Assembly (NCBI GenBank): GCA_002687495.1
Contig: NZAJ01000083.1
Span: forward strand, 1 to 38,604
Source: Micavibrio sp.
GTDB lineage: Bacteria; Pseudomonadota; Alphaproteobacteria; Micavibrionales; Micavibrionaceae
Direction: 5' to 3'
Length of the DNA: 38,604 bases
How positions within the stretch are numbered: position 1 is the stretch's first letter; every line of letters starts with the position of its first letter. Shown piece by piece: positions 16,311 through 25,079 of the stretch. The translations under genes were made by a program, and so were the position numbers. The notes beneath the pieces are model-generated. The model did no database searches and was not told the origin of the DNA. It worked only from the letters and a program-made list of their open reading frames with translations.

Positions 16311-17245
16311 CGAGAGCTACGTTTTTTATGTTTTCTATCCGGCAGAGGATCACCCCACTTTAGGCTATCCACTAAGTATTTTGGACGCACATTGTTGTAT
16401 TGCGCAGCCAACATACCAAGCGCCTTATCCAAAGACGCAAGGTTCGTCACATTGTGGAAAGCTGCTTCATGAAGACCTGTTCGTACGAGACATGTATCAA
16501 TATTAGCTGTATTACCGCCTAAGATATCATGCGTAATAGAGTCGCCAATCATAATGGTCTGGCCTGGATAGATTTGTTGATCTTGCAAAATCTTGATGCA
16601 ATGCTTGTAAATAGGCTGGTGAGGCTTACCAATATAATGGACAACGCCGCCAAAGTCTTGATAACGACGCGCAAGTGTACCTGGCCCCATTATATTTTGC
16701 TTACCCATCACGCCGCGGCTATCAGGGTTAGCACACAATGCTGTAATTTGCTTACGCACTGCCGCTTTTAAAATCGGTTCATAATCTTCCAAACTTTTTT
16801 CTGGGGAATCTGCACCGCTGATAATGACAAAATCAGCACTCGTTATATCTTCGACGACCTCAACATCCAAGCCATCTACAATGGATGTGTCTCCGCCACG
16901 GCTTATCACGTAAACTTTACGGCCTAGCCCCTTAAAGAACCCTTCTTCTTGCTCATTAATACCCTGCCATGTCATCTCGCCAGAGGTCACAATTTGATCA
17001 TAAAGGCTCGGCCCAATACCGATTTCTTTTAAGCGTTCTTTATTAACATCAGAGCGCTTACCTGAGTTTGAAAGGATAATGATGTATTTTTTACGAGCGC
17101 GGAGCTCTTTCAAACACTCAATCACGCCATCATAAGGCTTATTACCATCATGCAGGACACCCCACTGATCAAGAATAAAACCAGAATAGCTATCTGAAAT
17201 GTCAGAGATGCCTTTACAGAATTGTGTTTTAAGAATTTTGCTCAT
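16307..17245 (-). CDS. HAD superfamily class IIA hydrolase (NagD-like)
   Basis: 312-residue phosphatase-like protein. Motif I is DQWGVLHDG, in which the nucleophile Asp and the second Asp are separated so that Gln-Trp-Gly-Val-Leu-His intervenes as in class IIA proteins. Motif II is ILSNSGKR, a Lys lies further on in YIGKPHQPIY, and motif IV is MIGDSITHDILGG. The class IIA cap sits between motifs II and III. The wording of motif I (DQWGVLHDG) fits the TIGR01459 group common in alphaproteobacteria; the substrate is unknown. Its last codons overlap the end of the response regulator by 4 nt, tail to tail. Confidence 0.88.
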   Translation of the reverse strand: MSKILKTQFCKGISDISDSYSGFILDQWGVLHDGNKPYDGVIECLKELRARKKYIIILSNSGKRSDVNKERLKEIGIGPSLYDQIVTSGEMTWQGINEQEEGFFKGLGRKVYVISRGGDTSIVDGLDVEVVEDITSADFVIISGADSPEKSLEDYEPILKAAVRKQITALCANPDSRGVMGKQNIMGPGTLARRYQDFGGVVHYIGKPHQPIYKHCIKILQDQQIYPGQTIMIGDSITHDILGGNTANIDTCLVRTGLHEAAFHNVTNLASLDKALGMLAAQYNNVRPKYLVDSLKWGDPLPDRKHKKRSSR

Positions 17246-17390
17246 CGCGAAAAACGGTCCTTAAGAATAGGTTTGATTGAACAAGATCGTTCTTTCTTTA
17301 CGCACTAGAATAATATTAAGGCATTGACCTTTTTTATCAACACCCGTTTTTAAGCTTAATGAGGTTTTCTTAATTAAGAGCTAACAAAAA

Positions 17391-17414
17391 CGGGCTTATT
17401 GGAAAATAAGCCCG
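17391..17414 (-). terminator. Rho-independent terminator of the large coiled-coil gene
   Basis: A perfect 10-bp stem CGGGCTTATT / AATAAGCCCG around a 4-nt loop. On the minus strand it is followed by TTTTTG. It lies 35 nt after the stop of the 17449-21237 gene. Confidence 0.88.
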
Positions 17415-17448
17415 CCTTCTTAAATTTATTCGTCTTAGTGCTAATGCT

Positions 17449-20400
17449 TTAAGCAACGGCTCTTGCTGTAACACCGCCATTTGTAATTGCACTACGGCCA
17501 GCAATCTCACAGAGGAATTCATAGAGGCCACCAAGTTCGCTCGAACCGATCGCTGAGCTCAAGATTGAACCATGATCATTTTCAACTGCCTGCTCATACA
17601 TTTCTTCGAACTGACGAAGGAAGCGCTGAACATAGCTACGGAACTCTGTATCACGTGCAAATTTCTCACGTGCCTTCTCTGTCGGCATATTTTCTTTCAT
17701 AGCCATGAGACGACGTGTGAATGCAGACACATCACCTTTTTGGAATGCTCTCCAAGTTTTTTCAGATATTTCACCATCCATCATGCGTGTCATATCCACT
17801 GAGAGTGAATGCAAGCTTTCGATGATAAATTTCGCACTCCCCATAAAGGCGTCACTTTGCGCTCTCGTTGTCTTTTTCTGAATATCAGAAACAATGCGTG
17901 AGGCATCTTGTGAAGCCTTAAAGAGCGAGTCAGCCTGACGAGAGAATGAATTTGTCGCATCCTGAGTAGACTCAAGAGCCGCTGAAGACACACTAATGAG
18001 GCGCTCCGCTTCTGTTGTAAGCTTCTCACGTGCACGCTCGATCTTTACGGTCACATCGCTTGTGATGCCGCCGATATCACCCATGCGTGATTTCAGCAAT
18101 GATACTGAACGATCAATATTTTCTGCACTTTCAGCTGAACTTTCTGCAACAAGCGCTGCTTGCTGGCGAAGTTCACGGCCATAACGCTCAGAAATACCGA
18201 GAGACGCTTTCATTTGCTCAGAAACTTCACGGGCACGGATAGAGAAGCTATCACCCACTTGTTTCAACTCAAGCAATGATTCATTTGTACGTGCAAGCAG
18301 GTTATCACCCTCACCACGCAACTTGGTCACCAAGCTCTCTGTATCAACAACTGATTTATGCATTGCCTCATTGAGAAGTGCTGCTTCATCGCGCGCTTTC
18401 TCACCTGCATAACCGAACTGATCACACGCTTTATCTGCTTCATCCTGCACAATTTCAGATTGCTTGACGAATTGACGGCCAGCATCTTCCATTTGTGATA
18501 CAGCTTGACCAACAGAAGCTGAAAGCTCATGGAATTGCTCATTGAGGGCATTTTGGATACCTTCAATTTTCAGCAATGATTTATCAGTAATCAAGTGAAT
18601 ATCTGAAGCCTGATCTGCAAGTGAGTTAGCAATTTCATGCATTTTATCGCTTGCAGCGGAAGAAGCCGTTTCAATATCCCCTACTCGCTCACGCAAGTGA
18701 TCACTGCTTTCACGTAAGATATTTGCAGCTTCACCAGCACCGCCTTTTAGGGCAGTTAGACGCTCATCAAAGATAATGCCAACTTGTTGAAGTTTCGCAA
18801 GATTGCTCTCAGCAGATGTTTCATAGCCTACTTTAAGGGACGCGAAACGATCATTAACCTGCTCCGCTTGCTCGATAGAACGTAGATATACTGGCTCGAT
18901 CTCTTCTACTGTATCTATGAGGTTTTGCTTCATGAATACGATAGAACGTCCGGCCTCATCCGCGCGGCGCTTAAGTGTTGTGATCTTATCATCCAGTGCA
19001 CCTTCAACGCCTTCCAAACGATCAAATGCTTTCGTTGTGTAGCCTTCGATGTTGTCACATTGTGTTGAGATCGTCTCACTCAGCGTTGTGATATTATCTT
19101 TCGCATTTGATGATAGCATTGTTAGGTGTTGCGCCTGATTATCAAGAGACATACGGGCTGTATCGATCATAGACAGAGCTTCGCGAACCTGCGCTGAGAG
19201 CGCATCTTTCTGCTCACCCATTTGCTCATTGATAATACGGGCACTGCTTGCCACCTGACCAGATAATGTTGAGATTTCCTGAGCCTGACCACGCAATACA
19301 GTACGAATCGTTTCTGCACTTTCCGTAGCTTTTTCAGATGCGTCATTCAAATCTGATACACGGCGACGAAGAACATTCTCGATATTCTCATGGCGCGCAT
19401 CCGCATCTACGATAGCTGTTTGAATTTCTTTCAATGGCCCTGAAAGTGCATCTTTAACGCCGACGATACGATCTGCGAGTGCTGCACCAGATGTTGTAAT
19501 CTGCTCATTCTGTTCAGCGACCGCACGTGCTAGTGCTTCAACATGAGCTTTAGCACCTTCAGAAACATCTTCAATCTGACGACGGCTCTCTTCAAGGATA
19601 CCAACGATATCTTTGATGTGCTCTAGGTTACCCTCACCTGCATCATTGAGCTGGCGAACATGGTTAGCTGTAGTTGCAATCAAGCTTTCCGCCTGCTCTT
19701 TCGCACTTCGTGTTGAATTATCTAGAGATTCAACGGCGCGGCGTACGGCAGAGCTGATGCTTTCAGCACCAGACACGGCTGTAACAAGGGCTTCGTTAAG
19801 TTGGTTAGCCGCACTCTTACCAGCATCTTCGATAGCATTCGCCTCACCAGAGATACCGCGAACAGCTTCTGCCAATTTGATAGTTTTCTCACCAATACGG
19901 TTTTCAAGATCGGCTGTTTTACCTTCAACTTGCTCAACTGTCGTGCCCAATCTTTCGATGCTGCCCATAATCGTATTTGAGATACGATCAGCTTGATCCG
20001 CAACAGATGATGCACCACGATCTAGCGCATTTCTATGGCTTTCAATTGTTTCTGTTGAACGTGACATCGCTTCGATCGTACGATCTGTTACATCTTCAAG
20101 ACCTTCGATTTGATCACGAATAACATCAGAGAGACGCTGCGCTTCTGCTGCCACGTGATCTGTCGCACTTGAAAGACCTTCTGTGTGATCTTCAAAGCGT
20201 GTTGAAACTTCATCTAGACGGCCAGCCACTTTATCGACAGCCTCATTCAAGCTGTCATATGTTGTAGACATACCATCTTCGATTTCTTGTGCGCGATCAC
20301 GCGCTTTATCAGCCGCTTCTATGAGCTTATCGACGCCCTTATCCATAGCTTTTTCAATTTCACCAGCACGCTCAAGGACTGTGAGTGTTGCACGATCCCA

Positions 20401-21237
20401 GCTTTCTGCACCAGCTTGTGTGCGCACTTCAACTTGCGCTGTACGCTCTTCAATCTCGTCAGTCAGCATTTTCAGCTTCTCAACGCGGTCATTTAAGCTT
20501 TCCGCTAGGCGATCAATGTGGAATTCAGCCTTTTTAGAAACGCCGGAAAAATCACGGATTTCAACGCGCAAACCTTGGCGTGCGCGGTGTAGTGATTTCA
20601 AAACGGCTTTTGAGGCTGCTGATACTTCAGCAGCTTGCTCGCAAAGGCGCTTTACATCTTTATTGATGTGCTGCGCATTTTCTTCTGATGGGAATAGCAA
20701 AGATTGCAGCTCCGAGCGCAAGGCGCCCGCATAAAGATTTACTTCTTTTTGGCGGCGCATGGATGAGATCATCATCCATAGCAATGCCGGTGGAGCGCAA
20801 AGACCTGCAAAGAAAGCCCCTAGATATGAAGGCTCAAAATTAATACCGCCATTTTGCATCGCATAGATAAAGTAAAATGCGAACCAAGCCGCTGTGGCGA
20901 TGGCTGCTAAGGTTGAAACAAGTTGCTCAACAACACTTGTCTCAAGCATAGGCATTTCTTCATTGGCCGCATTGAGCATCAATACAGGCTCATCGTCATT
21001 TTGATCTAGAAAGCGAGGAAAGTCGCTGTTTGATGGTGTCTCCTCACCGATATACGGGCTTTCAGTCGCACGAATTTTTAAAGCACCAATTCCTAAACCA
21101 GCTTTTGCACGATCTTTTAAATCTGCGGCACGGTTGGCACGAATATCGTTACCAGTCGCTTGCGGTGTTGATTGTTCATCAGTAGACGCAGAATTTTGTG
21201 TATCGACACTTGGTTTAAGAGCGGAAAGGTCCGTCAT
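17449..21237 (-). CDS. Very large membrane-anchored coiled-coil protein, TipN-like architecture
   Basis: 1262 residues. A polar, probably cytoplasmic N-terminus (about 1-105) is followed by two hydrophobic segments (about 108-126, LVSTLAAIATAAWFAFYFIY, and 138-158, LGAFFAGLCAPPALLWMMI). About 950 residues of heptad-rich, Ala/Glu/Asp/Ser-rich coiled coil follow, with recurrent phrases such as DRVEKL, ADQADRISN and SLLKSRMGDIGG. A compact C-terminal domain (about 1145-1262, from WRAFQKGDVSAFTRRLMAMKE to GLYEFLCEIAGRSA) ends it. Two N-terminal membrane helices plus a giant cytoplasmic coiled coil is the layout of the Caulobacter polarity factor TipN; I infer a scaffold or polarity role but cannot show homology. 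The ATG at 21237 has GGAG 9 nt upstream; in-frame ATG 21252 and TTG 21261 are alternatives. Single-gene unit with its own terminator. Confidence 0.8.
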   Translation of the reverse strand: MTDLSALKPSVDTQNSASTDEQSTPQATGNDIRANRAADLKDRAKAGLGIGALKIRATESPYIGEETPSNSDFPRFLDQNDDEPVLMLNAANEEMPMLETSVVEQLVSTLAAIATAAWFAFYFIYAMQNGGINFEPSYLGAFFAGLCAPPALLWMMISSMRRQKEVNLYAGALRSELQSLLFPSEENAQHINKDVKRLCEQAAEVSAASKAVLKSLHRARQGLRVEIRDFSGVSKKAEFHIDRLAESLNDRVEKLKMLTDEIEERTAQVEVRTQAGAESWDRATLTVLERAGEIEKAMDKGVDKLIEAADKARDRAQEIEDGMSTTYDSLNEAVDKVAGRLDEVSTRFEDHTEGLSSATDHVAAEAQRLSDVIRDQIEGLEDVTDRTIEAMSRSTETIESHRNALDRGASSVADQADRISNTIMGSIERLGTTVEQVEGKTADLENRIGEKTIKLAEAVRGISGEANAIEDAGKSAANQLNEALVTAVSGAESISSAVRRAVESLDNSTRSAKEQAESLIATTANHVRQLNDAGEGNLEHIKDIVGILEESRRQIEDVSEGAKAHVEALARAVAEQNEQITTSGAALADRIVGVKDALSGPLKEIQTAIVDADARHENIENVLRRRVSDLNDASEKATESAETIRTVLRGQAQEISTLSGQVASSARIINEQMGEQKDALSAQVREALSMIDTARMSLDNQAQHLTMLSSNAKDNITTLSETISTQCDNIEGYTTKAFDRLEGVEGALDDKITTLKRRADEAGRSIVFMKQNLIDTVEEIEPVYLRSIEQAEQVNDRFASLKVGYETSAESNLAKLQQVGIIFDERLTALKGGAGEAANILRESSDHLRERVGDIETASSAASDKMHEIANSLADQASDIHLITDKSLLKIEGIQNALNEQFHELSASVGQAVSQMEDAGRQFVKQSEIVQDEADKACDQFGYAGEKARDEAALLNEAMHKSVVDTESLVTKLRGEGDNLLARTNESLLELKQVGDSFSIRAREVSEQMKASLGISERYGRELRQQAALVAESSAESAENIDRSVSLLKSRMGDIGGITSDVTVKIERAREKLTTEAERLISVSSAALESTQDATNSFSRQADSLFKASQDASRIVSDIQKKTTRAQSDAFMGSAKFIIESLHSLSVDMTRMMDGEISEKTWRAFQKGDVSAFTRRLMAMKENMPTEKAREKFARDTEFRSYVQRFLRQFEEMYEQAVENDHGSILSSAIGSSELGGLYEFLCEIAGRSAITNGGVTARAVA

Positions 21238-21256
21238 GATGCATAACTCCATATCC

Positions 21257-21276
21257 CCCAAACGGCTATGTTTGGG
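21257..21276 (-). promoter_or_regulatory. Leader hairpin just upstream of the coiled-coil gene
   Basis: CCCAAAC and GTTTGGG form a perfect 7-bp stem with a 6-nt loop in the mRNA leader, ending directly before the GGGGGATATGGAG ribosome-binding region. It could limit ribosome access or stabilise the message. Confidence 0.4.
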
Positions 21277-21394
21277 TGCGGTTTACTATGTTGAGAGATA
21301 TGCTTAAAAAAACATTGTTAAGCGCTTCATGCAAGGGCGATTTCGGAGTTATTCACAGTCTGATTCTTTTAATTTTTAAGTGACTGTTTAAGCG

Positions 21395-22831
21395 CTATTT
21401 TTTCAATTCGCTAATATACGCCTTAACGTCCTTCTTAATTTCAGGGGCAAAGAAATACAGACCGATAATATTTGGGATTGCCATAGCAAACACAACAGAG
21501 TCCGTAAACAAAATCACACCTGATAGATCTGATGAAGCACCGACGACAATAAAGAGACAGAAAATCAATTTATAGAAATTTTCAGATAGCGCGCTATTGC
21601 CAAACAGATATGTGAAACCTTTAACACCATAATATGACCATGAAATAAGCGTAGAATATGCAAAGAGTGCAACGACTACAAAAAGAACATAAGGAAGCCA
21701 GCTTGCACCATCTGCGAAAGCGCGTGAGGTTAGCTCAACCCCTTCCATACCATCGCCGCTTGAATATGCTCCTGTCACGATAATCACTAATGCGGTAACC
21801 ATACAGACAATTACAGTATCAATGAATGGGCCAAGCATACCGATCATGCCTTGCGTTACAGGCTTTGACGTCTGCGCCGCGGAATGTGCAATCGCTGCTG
21901 TTCCAAGGCCGGCTTCATTTGAGAATGATGCACGCTGAACGCCCATTAATAGGGCGCCAATAATCGCACCTGATCCAGCTGCTGGCGTAAAGGCCTCTCT
22001 AAAGATCGTAACAATTGCATCCGGGATAGCGGCATAATGCATAGCTAACACAAATAGCCCCGCAAAAAGATAAAGCACACCCATAGCCGGAACCAAGCGC
22101 CCCGCGACAGCGCCGATGGACTTAATACCACCAATAATCACAATCCCGACTAGTGCGGCCATAATTAAGCCGATCAGCCAGCCTTTATTCGCGATAATGC
22201 TTTCTGCACCGCCAGTGATTGTCACGGCTTGCTGAAACACCTGGTTGGTTTGAAAGAGGCTTCCAGCACCGAAAGCACCGAAAGCTGCACAAAGTGCAAA
22301 AAAGCCGCCCATAATAGAGCCAAAATATGGCCATTCCTTACGATCAAAAACCTCTTTAAGATAATACATAGGGCCGCCAGAAATACGCTCTGGGTGGGTA
22401 CCATCAGTGTGCTTACGGTATTTAACGCCGAGCATCACTTCGGAGAATTTTGTACTCATGCCAAATAAGCCCATTAGCAGCATCCAAAAGGCTGCCCCTG
22501 GCCCACCCACAGACACAGCAACTGCTACACCTGCGATATTCCCTAGGCCAACAGTGCCAGATAAAGATGTGGCTAAAGCTTGGAACGGTGAGATTTGACC
22601 ATCTTGCTTATCTGCATCGCTTTTTGCACCAAATATAAGCCCCCAGGCATGGGAGAATAATCTAAAATTAATAAAGCCAAGATAAAGCGTGAAGAATATC
22701 GACGCAAAGGCCAACCAGACAAGAATTAACATTATGTCGTGGCCCGCGATACTCACGGAATAAAAGATAACACTGGCCAGCGCCTCAGCAACTGGCTCGA
22801 ACCAATCATTTATAACAGCATCAATTTTCAT
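21395..22831 (-). CDS. Alanine/glycine:cation symporter (AGCS family)
   Basis: 478-residue inner-membrane transporter with about ten hydrophobic segments. Typical AGCS blocks are present: ALATSLSGTVGLGNIAGVAVA (the conserved GTVGLGNIAGVA), GGPMYYLKEVF, and QRASFSNEAGLGTAAIAHSAA. By family knowledge it imports alanine, glycine or D-alanine with Na+ or H+. The start MKIDAVINDWFEPVAEALAS is the usual amphipathic family N-terminus. No catabolic alanine dehydrogenase is adjacent. It shares strand with the 22891 gene, 60 nt downstream of it. Confidence 0.93.
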   Translation of the reverse strand: MKIDAVINDWFEPVAEALASVIFYSVSIAGHDIMLILVWLAFASIFFTLYLGFINFRLFSHAWGLIFGAKSDADKQDGQISPFQALATSLSGTVGLGNIAGVAVAVSVGGPGAAFWMLLMGLFGMSTKFSEVMLGVKYRKHTDGTHPERISGGPMYYLKEVFDRKEWPYFGSIMGGFFALCAAFGAFGAGSLFQTNQVFQQAVTITGGAESIIANKGWLIGLIMAALVGIVIIGGIKSIGAVAGRLVPAMGVLYLFAGLFVLAMHYAAIPDAIVTIFREAFTPAAGSGAIIGALLMGVQRASFSNEAGLGTAAIAHSAAQTSKPVTQGMIGMLGPFIDTVIVCMVTALVIIVTGAYSSGDGMEGVELTSRAFADGASWLPYVLFVVVALFAYSTLISWSYYGVKGFTYLFGNSALSENFYKLIFCLFIVVGASSDLSGVILFTDSVVFAMAIPNIIGLYFFAPEIKKDVKAYISELKK

Positions 22832-22890
22832 AGCCCCAATACTACAGATAAGCCATGATATTTAAAGGGAAAATTTAATTTTGTTATTTT

Positions 22891-23382
22891 TTACCCACTG
22901 CATACTGGCTTAGAAACTGGGTGTTCTGGGTAAATTGTAGCAGCCCATTGACGCAGATCAGTCTTATCCATCGTTGAGGCTTTTATCACGCGTGGAGCGT
23001 ATCTAGAGCAAAATACATCGGGACGCATCGCAGCAACATCATTCGAAATTTTATTACCAAAATCAGTTCTCAAAGTATCAAGCTGACGCTTTGGATTTTC
23101 AATGCCGTTTTGCTTAAAATACTTCATCATAATCTTTTCATAAGTTGAAAAGAGATCTGCATGATCGGCGGTGAATTGACGATATTGCGAATAGAGGTTC
23201 ATGCCTATTCGCGCCCCCATGTGCTGACAATTCAAACCAATCACCATCAGCTCACTGTGGATACGTAGGCCCTGCTCGGCTTCCGCTTCTGCTTTTGAGT
23301 AACATTCCTGTGCTTTTACAGGTTGAATATCCAGCATTAAAACAGATGCCATTACCATCATCAGACTTGTGATTTTTTTCAT
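22891..23382 (-). CDS. Small secreted periplasmic protein, unknown function
   Basis: 163 residues with a Sec signal peptide (KKITSLMMVMASVLMLDIQ, cleavage likely after VKA at about 24). The mature protein is helical and has four cysteines (ECYSK, LNCQH, VFCSR, PVCSG), which could form two disulfides, with a Glu/Ala-rich start and GLRIHSELMVIGLNCQHMGARIG. I do not recognise a named family. Its promoter region (23430-23460, minus strand) has a perfect palindrome just downstream of the -10. It lies divergent from miaB, sharing a 140-bp region. Confidence 0.75.
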   Translation of the reverse strand: MKKITSLMMVMASVLMLDIQPVKAQECYSKAEAEAEQGLRIHSELMVIGLNCQHMGARIGMNLYSQYRQFTADHADLFSTYEKIMMKYFKQNGIENPKRQLDTLRTDFGNKISNDVAAMRPDVFCSRYAPRVIKASTMDKTDLRQWAATIYPEHPVSKPVCSG

Positions 23383-23413
23383 GGGCTACGGTCCTTAGTT
23401 AAATCAGAGGTGC

Positions 23414-23460
23414 GATAGAGACTCTATCTGTTATAAATATAAAATATTCATTCATTTCAA
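23414..23460 (-). promoter_or_regulatory. Promoter with operator-like palindrome for the 22891-23382 gene
   Basis: Minus strand: TTGAAA (23460-23455) and TATAAC (23435-23430), spacer 19 nt (a 16-18 nt alternative exists in the same AT-rich stretch). Directly downstream, at the expected transcription start, is the 15-nt palindrome GATAGAG-A-CTCTATC (23414-23428), well placed for a repressor. Confidence 0.45.
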
Positions 23461-23522
23461 GTCTAGCTTTTTTAGCACATTATCCTTGATTTTCTGGTGA
23501 GTTATATGGTTTATAGCGCGTT

Positions 23523-24932
23523 ATGACTATAGCAACAGAAAAGCCAAAGACTATGCCTACACAAACTGCCAATATGACTAAAAATAAGAAGCTCTACATC
23601 AAAACATGGGGCTGTCAGATGAATGTGTATGATAGTAACCGCATGGTAGATATCCTCTCTTCACTTGGTTACAAACCAAGCGATACGCCTGAGGACGCGG
23701 ATATGATGATTTTGAATACATGTCACATTCGCGAAAAAGCGACTGACAAAGTCTTTTCCGAGCTAGGCCGTCTTAAGCCTCATAAAGAAGCTAAAGAAGC
23801 TAAAGGTGAAAAAATGCTTATTGCCGTAGCTGGCTGTGTTGCACAGGCGGAAGGTGATTTTATTTTAGAGCGTGCACCATATGTCGATCTTGTTTTTGGC
23901 CCGCAAACATATCACGAGCTACCAGAGATGGTTTTAAAGGCTAATGGTGATGATCGCGTTGTGAATACAGAGTTCCCTGAAGTTTCCAAGTTCGATTTCC
24001 TTCCTGAAGAGCACACAATTGAAGGTGCATCAGCCTATCTTTCAATCCAAGAAGGCTGTGATAAGTTCTGTACGTTCTGTGTGGTGCCTTATACGCGTGG
24101 TGCAGAATATTCACGAACAGCGCAAGAAGTTGTTGATGAAGCAAAACGCCTTGTCGATCAGGGTGCGCTTGAAATTATCTTACTCGGTCAGAACGTGAAT
24201 GCCTATCACGGCACAGGCCCTGATGGTAAGACATGGGGCTTAGCAGATTTATGTTACGCGATTAACGAAATCGATGGCTTAGAGCGTATTCGTTATTCAA
24301 CATCTCATCCACGCGATATGGATGATGCATTGATCGAAGCGCATGCCTTACCAAAAATGATGCCATTTTTACACCTGCCTGTGCAAAGTGGTTCAGATCG
24401 TATTTTGAAAGCGATGAACCGTAAGCATAAGGCGGATCTTTATCGCGACATCATCGCTAAACTCAGAAAAGCGCGCCCTGATATAGCGTTCTCTTCTGAC
24501 TTCATTATTGGTTTCCCTGGCGAAACAGAAGAAGATTTCGAACAGACTTTACAGCTGGCAAAAGATGTCGGCTATGCCTCATGTTACTCTTTCAAATATA
24601 GTGCACGCCCAGGCACGCCTGCAGCCAATCTTCAAGCAGCATTAGTGTCTGATCAGATTGCCAGCGAGCGCCTCTCTCGTTTCCAAGCCGTTATTAATGA
24701 AAGCCAAGCCGCTTTTAACAAATCATGCGAAGGGCTTGTTATGCCAATTTTATTTGATCGTAAAGGCAAAAAGCCCGGTCAGCTTAGTGGTCGTAGCCCC
24801 TACTTCCAGTCTGTATATGTAGAAGGTAACGAGCGTCTGATCGGCTCTATTCAGAATGTCAAAATCACAAATGGATTTGATAATTCACTTACAGGACAGC
24901 TAGAACTTCTTGATGGTGTGGTGAATGGATAA
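23523..24932 (+). CDS. miaB: tRNA-2-methylthio-N6-dimethylallyladenosine synthase MiaB
   Basis: 469-residue radical-SAM methylthiotransferase that adds the methylthio group to i6A37 of tRNAs reading UNN codons. The N-terminal UPF0004 domain carries cluster cysteines C31 (WGCQMN), C67 (NTCHIR) and C105 (AGCVAQAEG). The radical-SAM motif CxxxCxxC is C179, C183, C186 (EGCDKFCTFC), followed by LGQNVNAYHG, HLPVQSGSD and a C-terminal TRAM domain (about 400-465). Start choice is uncertain: 23523, 23553 and 23574 are all in-frame ATGs and none has a strong ribosome-binding site; the family usually starts close to KKLYIKTWGCQMN. In related genomes miaB is directly followed by phoH; here a 715-residue gene intervenes. 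Confidence 0.96.
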   Translation: MTIATEKPKTMPTQTANMTKNKKLYIKTWGCQMNVYDSNRMVDILSSLGYKPSDTPEDADMMILNTCHIREKATDKVFSELGRLKPHKEAKEAKGEKMLIAVAGCVAQAEGDFILERAPYVDLVFGPQTYHELPEMVLKANGDDRVVNTEFPEVSKFDFLPEEHTIEGASAYLSIQEGCDKFCTFCVVPYTRGAEYSRTAQEVVDEAKRLVDQGALEIILLGQNVNAYHGTGPDGKTWGLADLCYAINEIDGLERIRYSTSHPRDMDDALIEAHALPKMMPFLHLPVQSGSDRILKAMNRKHKADLYRDIIAKLRKARPDIAFSSDFIIGFPGETEEDFEQTLQLAKDVGYASCYSFKYSARPGTPAANLQAALVSDQIASERLSRFQAVINESQAAFNKSCEGLVMPILFDRKGKKPGQLSGRSPYFQSVYVEGNERLIGSIQNVKITNGFDNSLTGQLELLDGVVNG

Positions 24933-25079
24933 TATCGTTTGCCAGCAAGCAGTATTTTATTTGACATATACATCAAACATCATTAAAAGCTTATGGACAT
25001 AATCACGATAGAGATGCCGAAGCTATTATAGCGCGGCTAAGACATTGAAAATGATGTGCTATAGGGTGTTCTGGGTATA

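Noticed and set aside
17449-21237. Large coiled-coil protein as a methyl-accepting chemotaxis receptor
   Set aside because: No periplasmic sensor domain, no HAMP domain and no conserved chemoreceptor hairpin tip (E-x3-R-x-AE type) were visible.
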